Part shown: one piece after another, positions 23,499-31,825 of the stretch
Layout of the letters: each line of letters begins with the position of its first letter
Position numbering within the stretch: the stretch's first letter is position 1
From: Nocardioides sp.
Lineage (GTDB): Bacteria; Actinomycetota; Actinomycetes; Propionibacteriales; Nocardioidaceae
Reading direction: 5' to 3'
Assembly (NCBI RefSeq): GCF_004803405.1
Contig: NZ_SSXI01000094.1
Coordinates: 1 to 51,897 of the forward strand
Length of the DNA: 51,897 bases
Notes under the pieces: generated by a model
Told to the model about the DNA's origin: nothing
Database searches by the model: none
Seen by the model: only the letters and a program-made list of their open reading frames with translations
Made by a program: the position numbers and the translations under genes

Positions 23499-25456
23499 CG
23501 AGCACCCCCGACCAGGTCGGTCGCGCACTCCCGCAGGATCCGGCCGAACACCGCGCCGAGCGCGGTCCCGAGCAGCTTCTCGGCGACTCGGGCACCGCTG
23601 AGGCGGGAGGTCCAGACGACGTTGCAGGTCGTGGGACCGAGCGGCGTGACCGTGATGGTTGCCCGTTCGTGCGCGAGCGGTGGGAAGGACCGGGTGATGA
23701 CGTAGGAGATCGTGGTGGGGGTGACCGCGGTGATCTCCTCACGCAGGAAGGCGGCCGGGCTGATGATGTCGCGCACGGTGCCGACGCCATAGGGCTCGTT
23801 CGCTCCGTCGCGGATCCTGCGCTCGATCACGCCGGGCAGCGCCTTGGCGTAGTTGGAGGAGTCGAGGAGCCACGCGTGGACGTCGATCGCCGGGGCGTGG
23901 ATCGTGCGGCGCGCCGTGACCTCGAAGGTGCGATCGGAGTCGAGACCGACGCGGCGGGCGAGGCGCCCTCCGTCGTTGAGCCGCCCGATGCGGTCGAGCA
24001 GTCTGGACTTGCTAGCGGAGTAGGGAAACCCGGCCAGGGCAGTGACCAGCGGCAGGTCAACGCGGTTGGCCGTGATCGCCTGCGTGCGCGTGTACTTCTG
24101 GAGGCCGTGGGCACCGCCGAGGCGGGCCCCGACACCGGACTGCTTCCAGCCCGACTGGGGGATCGGGTGGCAGAGGATGTGGGTGGCGGCGTCGTTGATG
24201 TCCACCGTGCCGGCCTCGAGCCGCTCGGCCACCCGCTCCGCGGCGGCCCGATCCCTCGACCAGACGCTCGCCGACAGGCCGTACGGCGAGTCGTTGGCCA
24301 GGCGTACCGCTTCATCGACGTTCGCGACGCGCATGATCGGCAGGACCGGGCCGAAGGTCTCCTCTGCCATGACCCGCATTGAGTGGTCCACGTTGACGAG
24401 GACAGTCGGCGGATAGTGACGTCCTTCTCCGGGCTCGCCGCCGATGAGGGCGTGGGCTCCCCGGCTCAGTGCATCTGCCACCTGGTCCCTGACCACATCG
24501 TGCTGATCGGGCGTGATCAGCGTGGTGATGTCGCGGTCGAACCCATCGCCCTCGGTGCGCAGAGCGCGGACCCGGTCGAGGACCCTGGCGACGAACTCGT
24601 CGTGGACCTCGGCCACGACGTAGACCCGCTCGACTGAGACGCACATCTGGCCGGAGTTGAGCAGGCCGTTGAACACGATGCCGGACGCCGCGAGGTCGAG
24701 GTCGGCATCGGCGAGCACCAGGGCGGGGTCGTTGCCCCCCAGCTCCAGGCTGTACGGGATCAGCCGGTCTGCGGCGCGGGTCGCGATCGAGCGACCGGTG
24801 CGGGTGGAGCCCGTGAAGTGGACGTGGTCGACGCGGTCGACGACCGCGGTGCCCGTTGCTGCGGCTCCATTGACGACCGCGAGGACCTGCGGCGCCCCGA
24901 CCTCCGCCCACCCTTGGACGAGAGCGTTGGTCGTCAGGGGCGTGTGCTCCGACGGCTTGAGAATGACCGAGGAACCCGCGAGGAGGGCGGGGAACGCATC
25001 CCACAGGCACATCGCCACCGGGAAGTTCCACGGGCTGATGACCCCCACGACCTCCTGCGGGACACGTCGGACGCGCATCCGCTTCAGGGCTGTCAGCAGG
25101 CTGCTGGGCCTGGGGTTCCCATCGGCGAGGAAACGGTGGGCGTGGCGGGAGTAGTAGCGCAGGACGCCGAGGCTGGAGGTGAGTTCGATGCCGACCTCGG
25201 CCGCCGGCTTGCCGGTCTCCGCCGCCAGCAGAGCGCTGAGCCGGGACTCGTTGGCGTAGATCCAGTCGCGGAAACGGCCCAGCCAGGCGATCCGCTCGCC
25301 GATCGGGAGCGCCGCCCACGTCGGCTGCGCCTTGCGGAGCCGGTTGACCGCGGCCGCCACCTCGCCGGGACCGTCTTCCCGCACGAGATCGAGGATGCGC
25401 CCGTCAGCGGGAGCGCGGACTTCGAACCTGACGCTGTCGTCGGTGGTCACGGACAT
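23495..25456 (-). CDS. Aldehyde dehydrogenase fused to an SRPBCC domain
   Basis: A 653-aa protein. Residues 1-485 are a complete NAD(P)-dependent aldehyde dehydrogenase: Asn144 in SPWNFPVAMC, Lys167 in LKPSEHTP, GSTRTGRSIA, Glu238 in LELGGNDP and catalytic Cys272 in NSGQMCVSVERV. Residues about 510-653 are an SRPBCC/START-like ligand-binding domain (VTARRTIHAPAIDVHAWLLD; SYVITRSFPPLAHERATITV). It would oxidise an aldehyde to an acid, with the extra domain perhaps holding a hydrophobic product. The ATG at 25456 lies 12 bp from the TetR operator; upstream starts would cover the operator. The fusion is uncommon. Confidence 0.88.
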   Translation of the reverse strand: MSVTTDDSVRFEVRAPADGRILDLVREDGPGEVAAAVNRLRKAQPTWAALPIGERIAWLGRFRDWIYANESRLSALLAAETGKPAAEVGIELTSSLGVLRYYSRHAHRFLADGNPRPSSLLTALKRMRVRRVPQEVVGVISPWNFPVAMCLWDAFPALLAGSSVILKPSEHTPLTTNALVQGWAEVGAPQVLAVVNGAAATGTAVVDRVDHVHFTGSTRTGRSIATRAADRLIPYSLELGGNDPALVLADADLDLAASGIVFNGLLNSGQMCVSVERVYVVAEVHDEFVARVLDRVRALRTEGDGFDRDITTLITPDQHDVVRDQVADALSRGAHALIGGEPGEGRHYPPTVLVNVDHSMRVMAEETFGPVLPIMRVANVDEAVRLANDSPYGLSASVWSRDRAAAERVAERLEAGTVDINDAATHILCHPIPQSGWKQSGVGARLGGAHGLQKYTRTQAITANRVDLPLVTALAGFPYSASKSRLLDRIGRLNDGGRLARRVGLDSDRTFEVTARRTIHAPAIDVHAWLLDSSNYAKALPGVIERRIRDGANEPYGVGTVRDIISPAAFLREEITAVTPTTISYVITRSFPPLAHERATITVTPLGPTTCNVVWTSRLSGARVAEKLLGTALGAVFGRILRECATDLVGGAR

Positions 25457-25467
25457 GAGCGGGCCCC

Positions 25468-25493
25468 TTATCGGAAACGACTGTTTCCTATAA
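25468..25493. promoter_or_regulatory. Putative TetR operator 1
   Basis: A 26-bp near-perfect palindrome: TTATCGGAAAC, GACT, GTTTCCTATAA. It lies between the divergent aldehyde dehydrogenase and alpha/beta-hydrolase genes. A near-identical palindrome lies at 30973-30998 beside the tetR gene. Confidence 0.75.
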
Positions 25494-25527
25494 GGTAGCA
25501 CCGAGTAGTCCGAAACGAGCGGTGGTG

Positions 25528-26493
25528 ATGGTGGTGAGTGCGGTGACCTCGGTGGAACCGTTGGGCCCGTGGGCCGCGAGCACCCGGTCGCGGGTGGTGC
25601 GGACCCTCGCTCGATGTGCGGTTCGGCCGTTGCTGACCGCGCTCCCGGCGACGGGGCCCGCGCGGGTGGCGCTCCGAGCGTTCATTGCCGGCCCAGCCGT
25701 GCTCGATCTTCTACCGGGCGGACCCGCCAGCCTGGTCCGGCCTTCCCGCACGCCGGCAGGGGAGTGGATCCTGCCGCCCGGCACGCCGCCGCGGGGCGGC
25801 GACGTCGTCCTGTTCCTGCATGGCGGCGGCTACGTGGCCGGATCGGCCCGCACCTACCGCGCCGCTATGCGCCTCCTCGCAGCCGAGACCGGGTTCCCCG
25901 TCCTCGCCCTCGACTACCGCCTGGCTCCCGAGCACCCCATCCCCGCGGCCCTCGACGACGCGCTCGCGGCCTACGAGATCCTGCTGGGTGACGGCAGGCC
26001 CCGCCCGGTGCACGTCGTGGCCGACTCCGCAGGTGCGCACCTCGCGATCGAGATGCTCGCCGAGCTCGCCACCAGAGGAGCTCCAGGACCTCGTCGGATG
26101 GTGCTGTTCTCACCGGTCCTCGACCCCGAGAGCCCCCAGGCCGATGCGCGGGACCGCTCCTGCCCGGACCCGGTGGTCAGCCCCCAGTTCGTCCGCCGTT
26201 GTGTGTCGGCGGCGCGCGGCGGGGACCCGACAGGCGTCACCGACGCGCTGTCTCGTCTCGACGGGGTCGCGGACGACTCGTTGCCGGCCGTGTTGAGCCT
26301 GCTCGGTGACACGGAGTGCTACGCCGACGACACCTGGCGCCTGCACCGGCGGCTGGACCGGGCCGGCGTCGAGAACAGGTGGCGGGCCATGCCCGGCCAG
26401 ATCCACTCCTTCCTCGTCTTCGCCCGCTGGCTGCCCGAAGGTCGCGCTGCGGTGGTCGAGGCGGCGCGGTTCCTGCGCGCCGGCTCACCCTGA
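25528..26493 (+). CDS. Alpha/beta-hydrolase (hormone-sensitive-lipase-like esterase)
   Basis: A 321-aa esterase of the HSL family. Motifs are HGGGYVAGSARTYR (98-101 form the oxyanion hole), VADSAGAHLAI with nucleophile Ser167, and GQIHSFLVF with catalytic His293; the acid is probably in GDTECYADD. It would cleave carboxylic esters. Position beside a Baeyer-Villiger monooxygenase gene suggests it opens the ester or lactone made by that enzyme. Several in-frame starts exist (GTG 25522, ATG 25528, GTG 25531); the ATG is chosen. It is divergent from the aldehyde dehydrogenase gene and shares its operator, and it converges on the SDR gene with a 23-bp gap. Confidence 0.88.
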   Translation: MVVSAVTSVEPLGPWAASTRSRVVRTLARCAVRPLLTALPATGPARVALRAFIAGPAVLDLLPGGPASLVRPSRTPAGEWILPPGTPPRGGDVVLFLHGGGYVAGSARTYRAAMRLLAAETGFPVLALDYRLAPEHPIPAALDDALAAYEILLGDGRPRPVHVVADSAGAHLAIEMLAELATRGAPGPRRMVLFSPVLDPESPQADARDRSCPDPVVSPQFVRRCVSAARGGDPTGVTDALSRLDGVADDSLPAVLSLLGDTECYADDTWRLHRRLDRAGVENRWRAMPGQIHSFLVFARWLPEGRAAVVEAARFLRAGSP

Positions 26494-26516
26494 TCGGCCA
26501 GGCATCGCCGTCGTGG

Positions 26517-27353
26517 TCATCCTTCGCGCTCGAGCAGCTCCACGAGCTCGGCCGTTCGGCCCGACCTGATCAGGGCCGTGTCAATCGCCGGACCGACTGC
26601 CCCCCGCAGGACGCCCAGCGGCGCCCATGCCGCAGGACGCGTCACCCGCGTCGCCCGGCGTTCAGTGGCGTCGAGGATCGCTGCGGCCGCCTGGTCGGCG
26701 CTGATCCGCTTCTTCAGTGGGCGCGGCAGGAGCTCGTTGAGGCGTACGCCGACCTCGTGGTCGTCCAGGGTGGCGCGGGCTAGCTGGGTGTCCACGAAGC
26801 CGAAGGCCGCGGTGGTCACACCCACGCCGTGAGGTGCCAGCTCGAGGCGGAAGGCGCGCGCGAGCACCTCGGCAGCTGCCTTGCTCACCATGTACGCGGC
26901 GCCGCCCAGGGGCGGGGAGTACGCCGCCGCTGACGCCACCACGACCACCTGACCCTGCCGTGCGATCAGGCCGTCGATCGCCGGCTGGACGGTGTGCAGC
27001 ACGCCGAGCACGTTGACGGACAGCACGCGCGCGAAGCCCTCGGGGGATGCCCGGCGCAGCGTCGCGGGCGTGGGCGTGATGCCGGCGTTGGCCACGACCA
27101 GGTCGATCCCTCCGAAGGTCTCCTCGACGCGCGTGGCGGCACTCGCCATGGCGCGGGCGTCGGTGACGTCTGCACCGATCGCGATCCCGCGCGGGCCCAG
27201 CTCCGCGGCCGCCGCCTCAGCGGCCACCGCGTCCCGGTCCACCACGGCCACGTGCGCGCCGCGGTCGACGAGCATGCGGGCGGTAGCAAGGCCGATGCCC
27301 GCGCCGCCGCCGGTCACCAGCGCCACCCTCCCGTTCAGGGAGAGGCGGTTCAT
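26517..27353 (-). CDS. Short-chain dehydrogenase/reductase
   Basis: A 278-aa classical SDR with NAD(P)-binding motif VTGGGAGIGLATA (residues 13-25), ANAG near 90, and active-site Ser and YMVSK (Tyr-x3-Lys) around 150-160. A C-terminal extension of about 60 residues (TRVTRPAAWAPLGVLRGAVG) is typical of SDRs encoded beside flavin monooxygenases in actinobacteria. It probably converts an alcohol to a ketone. The ATG at 27353 overlaps the stop of the monooxygenase gene (ATGA). Confidence 0.9.
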   Translation of the reverse strand: MNRLSLNGRVALVTGGGAGIGLATARMLVDRGAHVAVVDRDAVAAEAAAAELGPRGIAIGADVTDARAMASAATRVEETFGGIDLVVANAGITPTPATLRRASPEGFARVLSVNVLGVLHTVQPAIDGLIARQGQVVVVASAAAYSPPLGGAAYMVSKAAAEVLARAFRLELAPHGVGVTTAAFGFVDTQLARATLDDHEVGVRLNELLPRPLKKRISADQAAAAILDATERRATRVTRPAAWAPLGVLRGAVGPAIDTALIRSGRTAELVELLEREG

Positions 27354-28879
27354 GGGCTGACCTCCTCGGCCACGTCGACCCGAGCCAGCCGGCCGCGTGC
27401 GAGCTCGTACCGCTCGGCGTCCCAGCGCCGGGTCCGGGAGCGATACTCGAAGGACCAGCCGGGAAAAAGGCCGGCATTCATGCCACTGCCGTTGGTGTAG
27501 TAGCTGCTGCATCCTCCCCGCAGCCACGTGCCCTTGCCCGCGCGTGCGTGCATCTCCTCCACGAACGCCTCCTGCTCGTCGCGGCGCAGCTCGAAGCGAG
27601 TGATCCCGGCACGGTGAATCCGGGTGAGGGCGTCGACGATGTAGGTGATCTGCGCTTCGATCATCACCACGGCGGACTGGTTGCCGGCCGCGCCGAATGG
27701 CCCGAGAATCGTGAACATGTTGGGGAACCCCGCGTTGGCGACTCCGAGGAAGCTCTGGGGCCGTTCGCGGTAGTGGTCCTCGATCGTGCGTCCGTCGGTG
27801 CCGGTCACGACGGAGGCCAGCATGGGCATCGCCGTGAACCCCGTGGCCAGGACGATCGCGTCAACGGCGTGGGTGCCGGAGGCGGTGACGATGCCTTCGG
27901 GAATCACCGATTCGATCCGGTCGGTCACCAGGTCCACGTTGGGCTGGATCATCGCCGGGTAGTAGGCGTCGGAGAAGATCGCCCGCTTGCACCCGATCAT
28001 GTAGTCCGGCGCCAGCCGGGCCCGCAGCTCGGGATCGGCGACCTGGCGTCGCAGCTGCATCCGCCCGAGGGCTTCGAAGGGGTGGCGGAAGGCGGTGTGG
28101 ACGAACCCGGGAAGGCCAAAGGACTCGATGCCGGCGTACCAGGCGGCGCGCGAGGCGCGCTGGGTCGCCGGGATCCTGCGGTAGAGCCTGCGCTCGAAGC
28201 TCGAGGTCCTGCGGTCCCGTCGGGGGACGATCCACGGCGCGGTCCGTTGGAAGACCACGACTTGCTCTGCCGTCTGCTGGAGCTCGGGGATGACCTGGAC
28301 CGCGGTCGCCCCGGTGCCGATGACGGCGACGCGCTTGCCGGTGAGGTCGAGGTCGTGGTCCCAGTGCAGGGTGTGCATGAGGGGCCCGGTGAAGGTCGAG
28401 AGGCCCTCGATGTCCGGGATGGAGGCCTCGGCGAAGGCGCCGACGGCGGAGACCAGCACGTCGGCCGTCCACTCCCCGCGGTCGGTGGTCACGTGCCAGA
28501 GGCGGGCGTCCTCGTCGAACCGTGCGGCAGTCACCGTCGTCCCGAGTCGGATGTGCGGCGTCACGCCGAAGTCGTCGGAGACCCGGCGCAGGTAGCCGAG
28601 GATCTCGGGTTGCGTGCCGTACTTGCGTGACCAGTCGGGGTTCGGTGCGAAGGCGTAGGAGTAGAGGTTCGACGGTACGTCGCATGCGGCACCCGGGTAG
28701 GTGTTGCGGCTCCAGGTGCCGCCGAGGTCCTCGGTCCGCTCGAGGATGGTGAAGTCGGTGATGTGTGCCTGGCGCAGGCGTGCGCCCAGTCCGATGCCGC
28801 CAAAGCCGGCGCCGACGACCAGGACGGCGGTGTGCTGCGGGTCGGAGCGGCGGCGCCGGCGAAAGGGGGTCGTGCTCAT
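27350..28879 (-). CDS. Baeyer-Villiger-type flavin monooxygenase
   Basis: A 509-aa flavoprotein. It has an FAD motif GAGFGG (23-28), the Baeyer-Villiger fingerprint FTGPLMHTLHWD (163-174, fitting FxGxxxHTxxWD exactly) and an NADPH motif GTGATA (188-193). Such enzymes use NADPH and oxygen to turn a ketone into an ester or lactone. The start has AAGGA 9 nt upstream. It sits in an operon with a reductase and a predicted diiron protein upstream and an SDR downstream, and near an esterase gene; together these fit oxidation of a hydrocarbon, alcohol or ketone. The substrate is not known. Confidence 0.93.
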   Translation of the reverse strand: MSTTPFRRRRRSDPQHTAVLVVGAGFGGIGLGARLRQAHITDFTILERTEDLGGTWSRNTYPGAACDVPSNLYSYAFAPNPDWSRKYGTQPEILGYLRRVSDDFGVTPHIRLGTTVTAARFDEDARLWHVTTDRGEWTADVLVSAVGAFAEASIPDIEGLSTFTGPLMHTLHWDHDLDLTGKRVAVIGTGATAVQVIPELQQTAEQVVVFQRTAPWIVPRRDRRTSSFERRLYRRIPATQRASRAAWYAGIESFGLPGFVHTAFRHPFEALGRMQLRRQVADPELRARLAPDYMIGCKRAIFSDAYYPAMIQPNVDLVTDRIESVIPEGIVTASGTHAVDAIVLATGFTAMPMLASVVTGTDGRTIEDHYRERPQSFLGVANAGFPNMFTILGPFGAAGNQSAVVMIEAQITYIVDALTRIHRAGITRFELRRDEQEAFVEEMHARAGKGTWLRGGCSSYYTNGSGMNAGLFPGWSFEYRSRTRRWDAERYELARGRLARVDVAEEVSP

Positions 28880-28922
28880 CTGTCGGTCCTTCGGATGTCG
28901 GGGTGGTGACGGAGCTCGTTCT

Positions 28923-30008
28923 TCACAGGTCGAGGACCAGCGGTCCGCGCCCCCGCGAGGAGCACGCCAGCAGCAGCTCCTCGCGCTCGGCGGGGAGCAG
29001 GAGCTTGTCGCGGTGGTCGATCTCGCCGGACAGGACGCGCACCTTGCACGTGCCGCAGAAGCCCTGCTGGCAGGAGTAGGCGACGCCCGGCACCTCGCGG
29101 CGCAGCACCGTGAGCAGCGACTCGTCCTCGGCGACCTGCACGAGCCGGCCCGACCGGGCGAGCGTGACGGAGAAGGGCTCGCCCCCGCGGACCGGTGGCG
29201 CCGAGAAGCGCTCGCTGAACAACCGGCTGTGCGGGGCGAGCGGCCGGACGAGGGTTCGCGCCGCGTCGATCAGTGGCGGTGGTCCGCACAGGTAGACCGC
29301 CGGGGGCAGCGGGGCCTCACCGGTGCGGCCCAGGGCCAGCACGCCCTCGGCGCTCGGCACCCCGTGCTCGTCGTCGGTCCGTACCACGACGCGGTCGCCG
29401 TAAAGCTCCAGGTCGTCGAGGAAGGGCATCGTCGCCCGGCTGCGGCCGAGGTAAACCAGCCGCCACGCGGCGCCGGACGCCTCGGCGCGGGTGACCATGG
29501 GCAGGATCGGGGTGATCCCGATGCCGGCCGCCACGAAGAGGTAGGAACGCTCGGGGACCAGGAGGAAGGCATTGCGGGGGCCGCGCACGGTGAGCGGGTC
29601 GCCGACCTCCAGCTGGTCGTGCACCTCGTGCGACCCGCTTCCTCCGGCGACCCTGCGCACCGCGATGCGGTACGACGACCGGTCGGCCGGGTCCCCGCAG
29701 AGGGAGTACTGGCGCTGGAGTCCCGAGGGCAGAAACACGTCGAGGTGGGCGCCCGGCGTCCATGCGGGCAGTGCGGTGCCGTCGGGGCGCGCGAGCGTGA
29801 TGCTGACGACGTCCTCGGCGACCAGCGTGCGGTCGACGACGGTGACGTCGATGTCGAAGCCGGCGCGGCGGACCGGTGCGGCGGGGGAGAGGTGGTTCGC
29901 CAAGCGGCCCTGCGCGAAGACGCGCAGATATCCCCGGTAGGCCGCGATCAGCAGGTCGGTGGCCGGGTCGCTGGTCCGGTCGCTGGTCCGGTCGGTGGAG
30001 GACGTCAT
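28923..30008 (-). CDS. Flavin / 2Fe-2S oxidoreductase (oxygenase reductase)
   Basis: A 361-aa reductase. Residues about 48-150 bind flavin (RQYSLCGDP), 155-270 bind NAD(P)H (FVAAGIGITPILPM; YLCGPPPLID) and 275-361 are a plant-type ferredoxin domain with ligands Cys313, Cys318, Cys321 and Cys349 (SCQQGFCGTC ... ACSS). It would pass electrons from NAD(P)H to an oxygenase. The ATG at 30008 overlaps the stop of the diiron-like protein gene, pointing to that protein as partner. The N-terminal 45 residues are an extension seen in related actinobacterial reductases. Confidence 0.92.
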   Translation of the reverse strand: MTSSTDRTSDRTSDPATDLLIAAYRGYLRVFAQGRLANHLSPAAPVRRAGFDIDVTVVDRTLVAEDVVSITLARPDGTALPAWTPGAHLDVFLPSGLQRQYSLCGDPADRSSYRIAVRRVAGGSGSHEVHDQLEVGDPLTVRGPRNAFLLVPERSYLFVAAGIGITPILPMVTRAEASGAAWRLVYLGRSRATMPFLDDLELYGDRVVVRTDDEHGVPSAEGVLALGRTGEAPLPPAVYLCGPPPLIDAARTLVRPLAPHSRLFSERFSAPPVRGGEPFSVTLARSGRLVQVAEDESLLTVLRREVPGVAYSCQQGFCGTCKVRVLSGEIDHRDKLLLPAEREELLLACSSRGRGPLVLDL

Positions 30009-30931
30009 GCTGCCCGGTCCCCGTGGTGCCGGATCGGCGCCTGGGCAAGGTAGCGGACGGCCAGGTCCATCCCGTCCAGCTGGGAGGGGTGGAAGTCGCG
30101 TCGGGCGTAGACCGGGATCTCGGTGAGGAAGCCCAGGGTGTTGGGGATGACCCGGTCTCGAGTTGCCCGGAGGAACTCCAGCACGGGGGCGACGTACCGC
30201 TTCCACGGGTTCCGGGTCCGGGTGCGCTCGGGGTCCTTGGCAACGAGGTAGCCCAGCGTCATGAAGCCGGCCGCGGCGAGGGCGAGGCTTCCGAGCACGC
30301 CCATCCGGACGCGACGCGCGTAGCTGCCGTCGACGTACTGGAAGGCGTCGAAGACAACACTGCGGTGCTCGACCTCCTCGGCACCGTGCCACTTCAAGAG
30401 GTCGAGGACCATCGGATGCATGCCGGACTCCGCGAGACCTTCGGACTCCAGGAAGAATTTGCCCCACACGGCGGTGAAGTGCTCGAGCGCCGAGAACAGC
30501 GCGAGGCGCTCGCAGAGCAGGTGATGCCGGATCCGGTGCCCGCCGTAGTCCGCCATGATGACGGAGATCAGCTTGTCGAGCCGCCGCAGCACCGGGCGCG
30601 CGTCGAGACCGAGGTCCACGAGGCGCTCGAGCATGCCGCCGTGGCTGTCGGCGTGGGTGGCCTCCTGACCGATGAACCCGACTACTTCTTCGGCCAGTCG
30701 CGGGTCGTCGATGAGGGGGAGCGCCTGGGCCAGCGCCGCGGACATCGCCTTCTCGCCCTCGGGAAGGAGCAGGTGCATGCAGTTGTAGACGTGCGTCGCC
30801 ACCATGCGGCCCGGGATGTAGTGCAGGGGCACGTCGTCCCAGCAGAAGTCCATCTCGCGCGCGTGAATGGCGAGTGCCTCCTCGTCGTACGGCGCCCCGT
30901 CCGGGGCGGTGGCGGTAGGGACGTGAGCCAT
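30005..30931 (-). CDS. PF10118-type protein, predicted diiron oxygenase component
   Basis: A 308-aa protein of the family usually labelled predicted metal-dependent hydrolase. Helical sequence with two ExxH motifs, QEATH (Glu90, His93) and EEVEH (Glu186, His189), plus Glu60 and Glu150 (SALEHF), matches the ligand set of ferritin-like diiron oxygenases. It overlaps the reductase gene by 4 bp, which suggests a two-component monooxygenase acting as the first step of the pathway; this is inference. A helix near residues 205-225 (GVLGSLALAAAGFMTLGYLV) may touch the membrane. The ATG at 30931 is preferred over a GTG at 30985 that lies inside the operator. Confidence 0.75.
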   Translation of the reverse strand: MAHVPTATAPDGAPYDEEALAIHAREMDFCWDDVPLHYIPGRMVATHVYNCMHLLLPEGEKAMSAALAQALPLIDDPRLAEEVVGFIGQEATHADSHGGMLERLVDLGLDARPVLRRLDKLISVIMADYGGHRIRHHLLCERLALFSALEHFTAVWGKFFLESEGLAESGMHPMVLDLLKWHGAEEVEHRSVVFDAFQYVDGSYARRVRMGVLGSLALAAAGFMTLGYLVAKDPERTRTRNPWKRYVAPVLEFLRATRDRVIPNTLGFLTEIPVYARRDFHPSQLDGMDLAVRYLAQAPIRHHGDRAA

Positions 30932-30972
30932 GGTGGGGACCGACCTCTCTGTCAGCTCTACTGGGGATGCAT

Positions 30973-30998
30973 TTATCGGAAACACCTGTTTCCTTTAA
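30973..30998. promoter_or_regulatory. Putative TetR operator 2
   Basis: TTATCGGAAAC, ACCT, GTTTCCTTTAA: the left arm is identical to operator 1 and the core GGAAAC-N4-GTTTCC is shared. It lies between the oxygenase operon and the tetR gene, so one protein probably controls both promoters. Confidence 0.75.
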
Positions 30999-31034
30999 GT
31001 GATCGTCGGCTATGCTCGGCACCCTGTCAAGGGG

Positions 31035-31682
31035 GTGCCAGCCATCAGCAAGCCAGGAACGACCGCCCCCGAGCCGTGGCGCGGGACCACCGCGGACGAG
31101 CGTGCAGACCACCGTCGACGCCAGCTCCTGGATGCCGGGCTGAGCCTTCTGGCCGAGGGTGCCGCCGCCGTCTCGGTGCGCGCTGTCACCCGGGTGGCGG
31201 GCCTGAGCCCCCGGTTCTTCTACGAGAGCTTCGAGGACCGCGAGGCCCTGCTCATCGCGGTCTGGGACGAGCAGTACGCCGAGGTCAGTGCGCTTGTCGA
31301 GCATGCGATCGCCGGCGCTTCGGAGGAGTTCGACTCGCGGATGCGGGCGGCGCTGTCGGTGGTCGCGCGGTGGTTCGAGGAGCAGCCGTCACGAGCAGTA
31401 GTCATGCTCCGCGAGACCCTGGCCGATCCCGTGCTGCGCCGACACGCGCGCCGGCGGCTGCCGGAGCTGGTGCTCGGCGCGATGGCTGCCTCGGTCCCGG
31501 CTCAGGCGATGCAGAGCATCCGGGACGTAGATGTCCAGATCGCCGTGGCCGCCCTGTCCGGCGCGATCGTGAACCTCTTCCTCGAGTGGACGGCGGGGCA
31601 TCTCCCCGTGGGCGCCGAGCACATCGTCGAGTCGATCGTCGAGGTGGCCAGCGCCGCTCTCGCGAGGTTGCTCGACAGCTGA
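31035..31682 (+). CDS. TetR-family regulator of the oxygenase cluster
   Basis: A 215-aa repressor-type protein. The N-terminal helix-turn-helix spans about residues 25-70 (RRRQLLDAGLSLLAEGAAAV; AVTRVAGLSPRFFYESFEDR); the rest is a helical ligand-binding and dimerisation domain. It is divergent from the diiron-protein operon across operator 2, and the same palindrome at 25468 suggests it also controls the aldehyde dehydrogenase and esterase genes. The start is uncertain: GTG at 31035 is chosen, with a TATGCT hexamer at 31011; GTG at 30999 is possible. Confidence 0.88.
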   Translation: MPAISKPGTTAPEPWRGTTADERADHRRRQLLDAGLSLLAEGAAAVSVRAVTRVAGLSPRFFYESFEDREALLIAVWDEQYAEVSALVEHAIAGASEEFDSRMRAALSVVARWFEEQPSRAVVMLRETLADPVLRRHARRRLPELVLGAMAASVPAQAMQSIRDVDVQIAVAALSGAIVNLFLEWTAGHLPVGAEHIVESIVEVASAALARLLDS

Positions 31683-31722
31683 CCCACTCCCATCCGGGGC
31701 GGGGCCTCCCAGGGCGTCGTTA

Positions 31723-31751
31723 TTGACAGCAAGACAATTGCTGTGCAGTAT
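31723..31751 (+). promoter_or_regulatory. Sigma-70-like promoter of the beta-oxidation operon
   Basis: TTGACA (31723-31728), a 17-nt spacer and CAGTAT (31746-31751), about 75 nt before the acyl-CoA ligase ATG. GACAATT occurs twice around it (31734 and 31763), perhaps a regulator site. Confidence 0.6.
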
Positions 31752-31825
31752 CTGACACTGCGACAATTACTCGCTCCGCCGGCCGCCGGCGCAGGAGTCG
31801 AGCAGGAGCCGACCAGGAGGTCACG

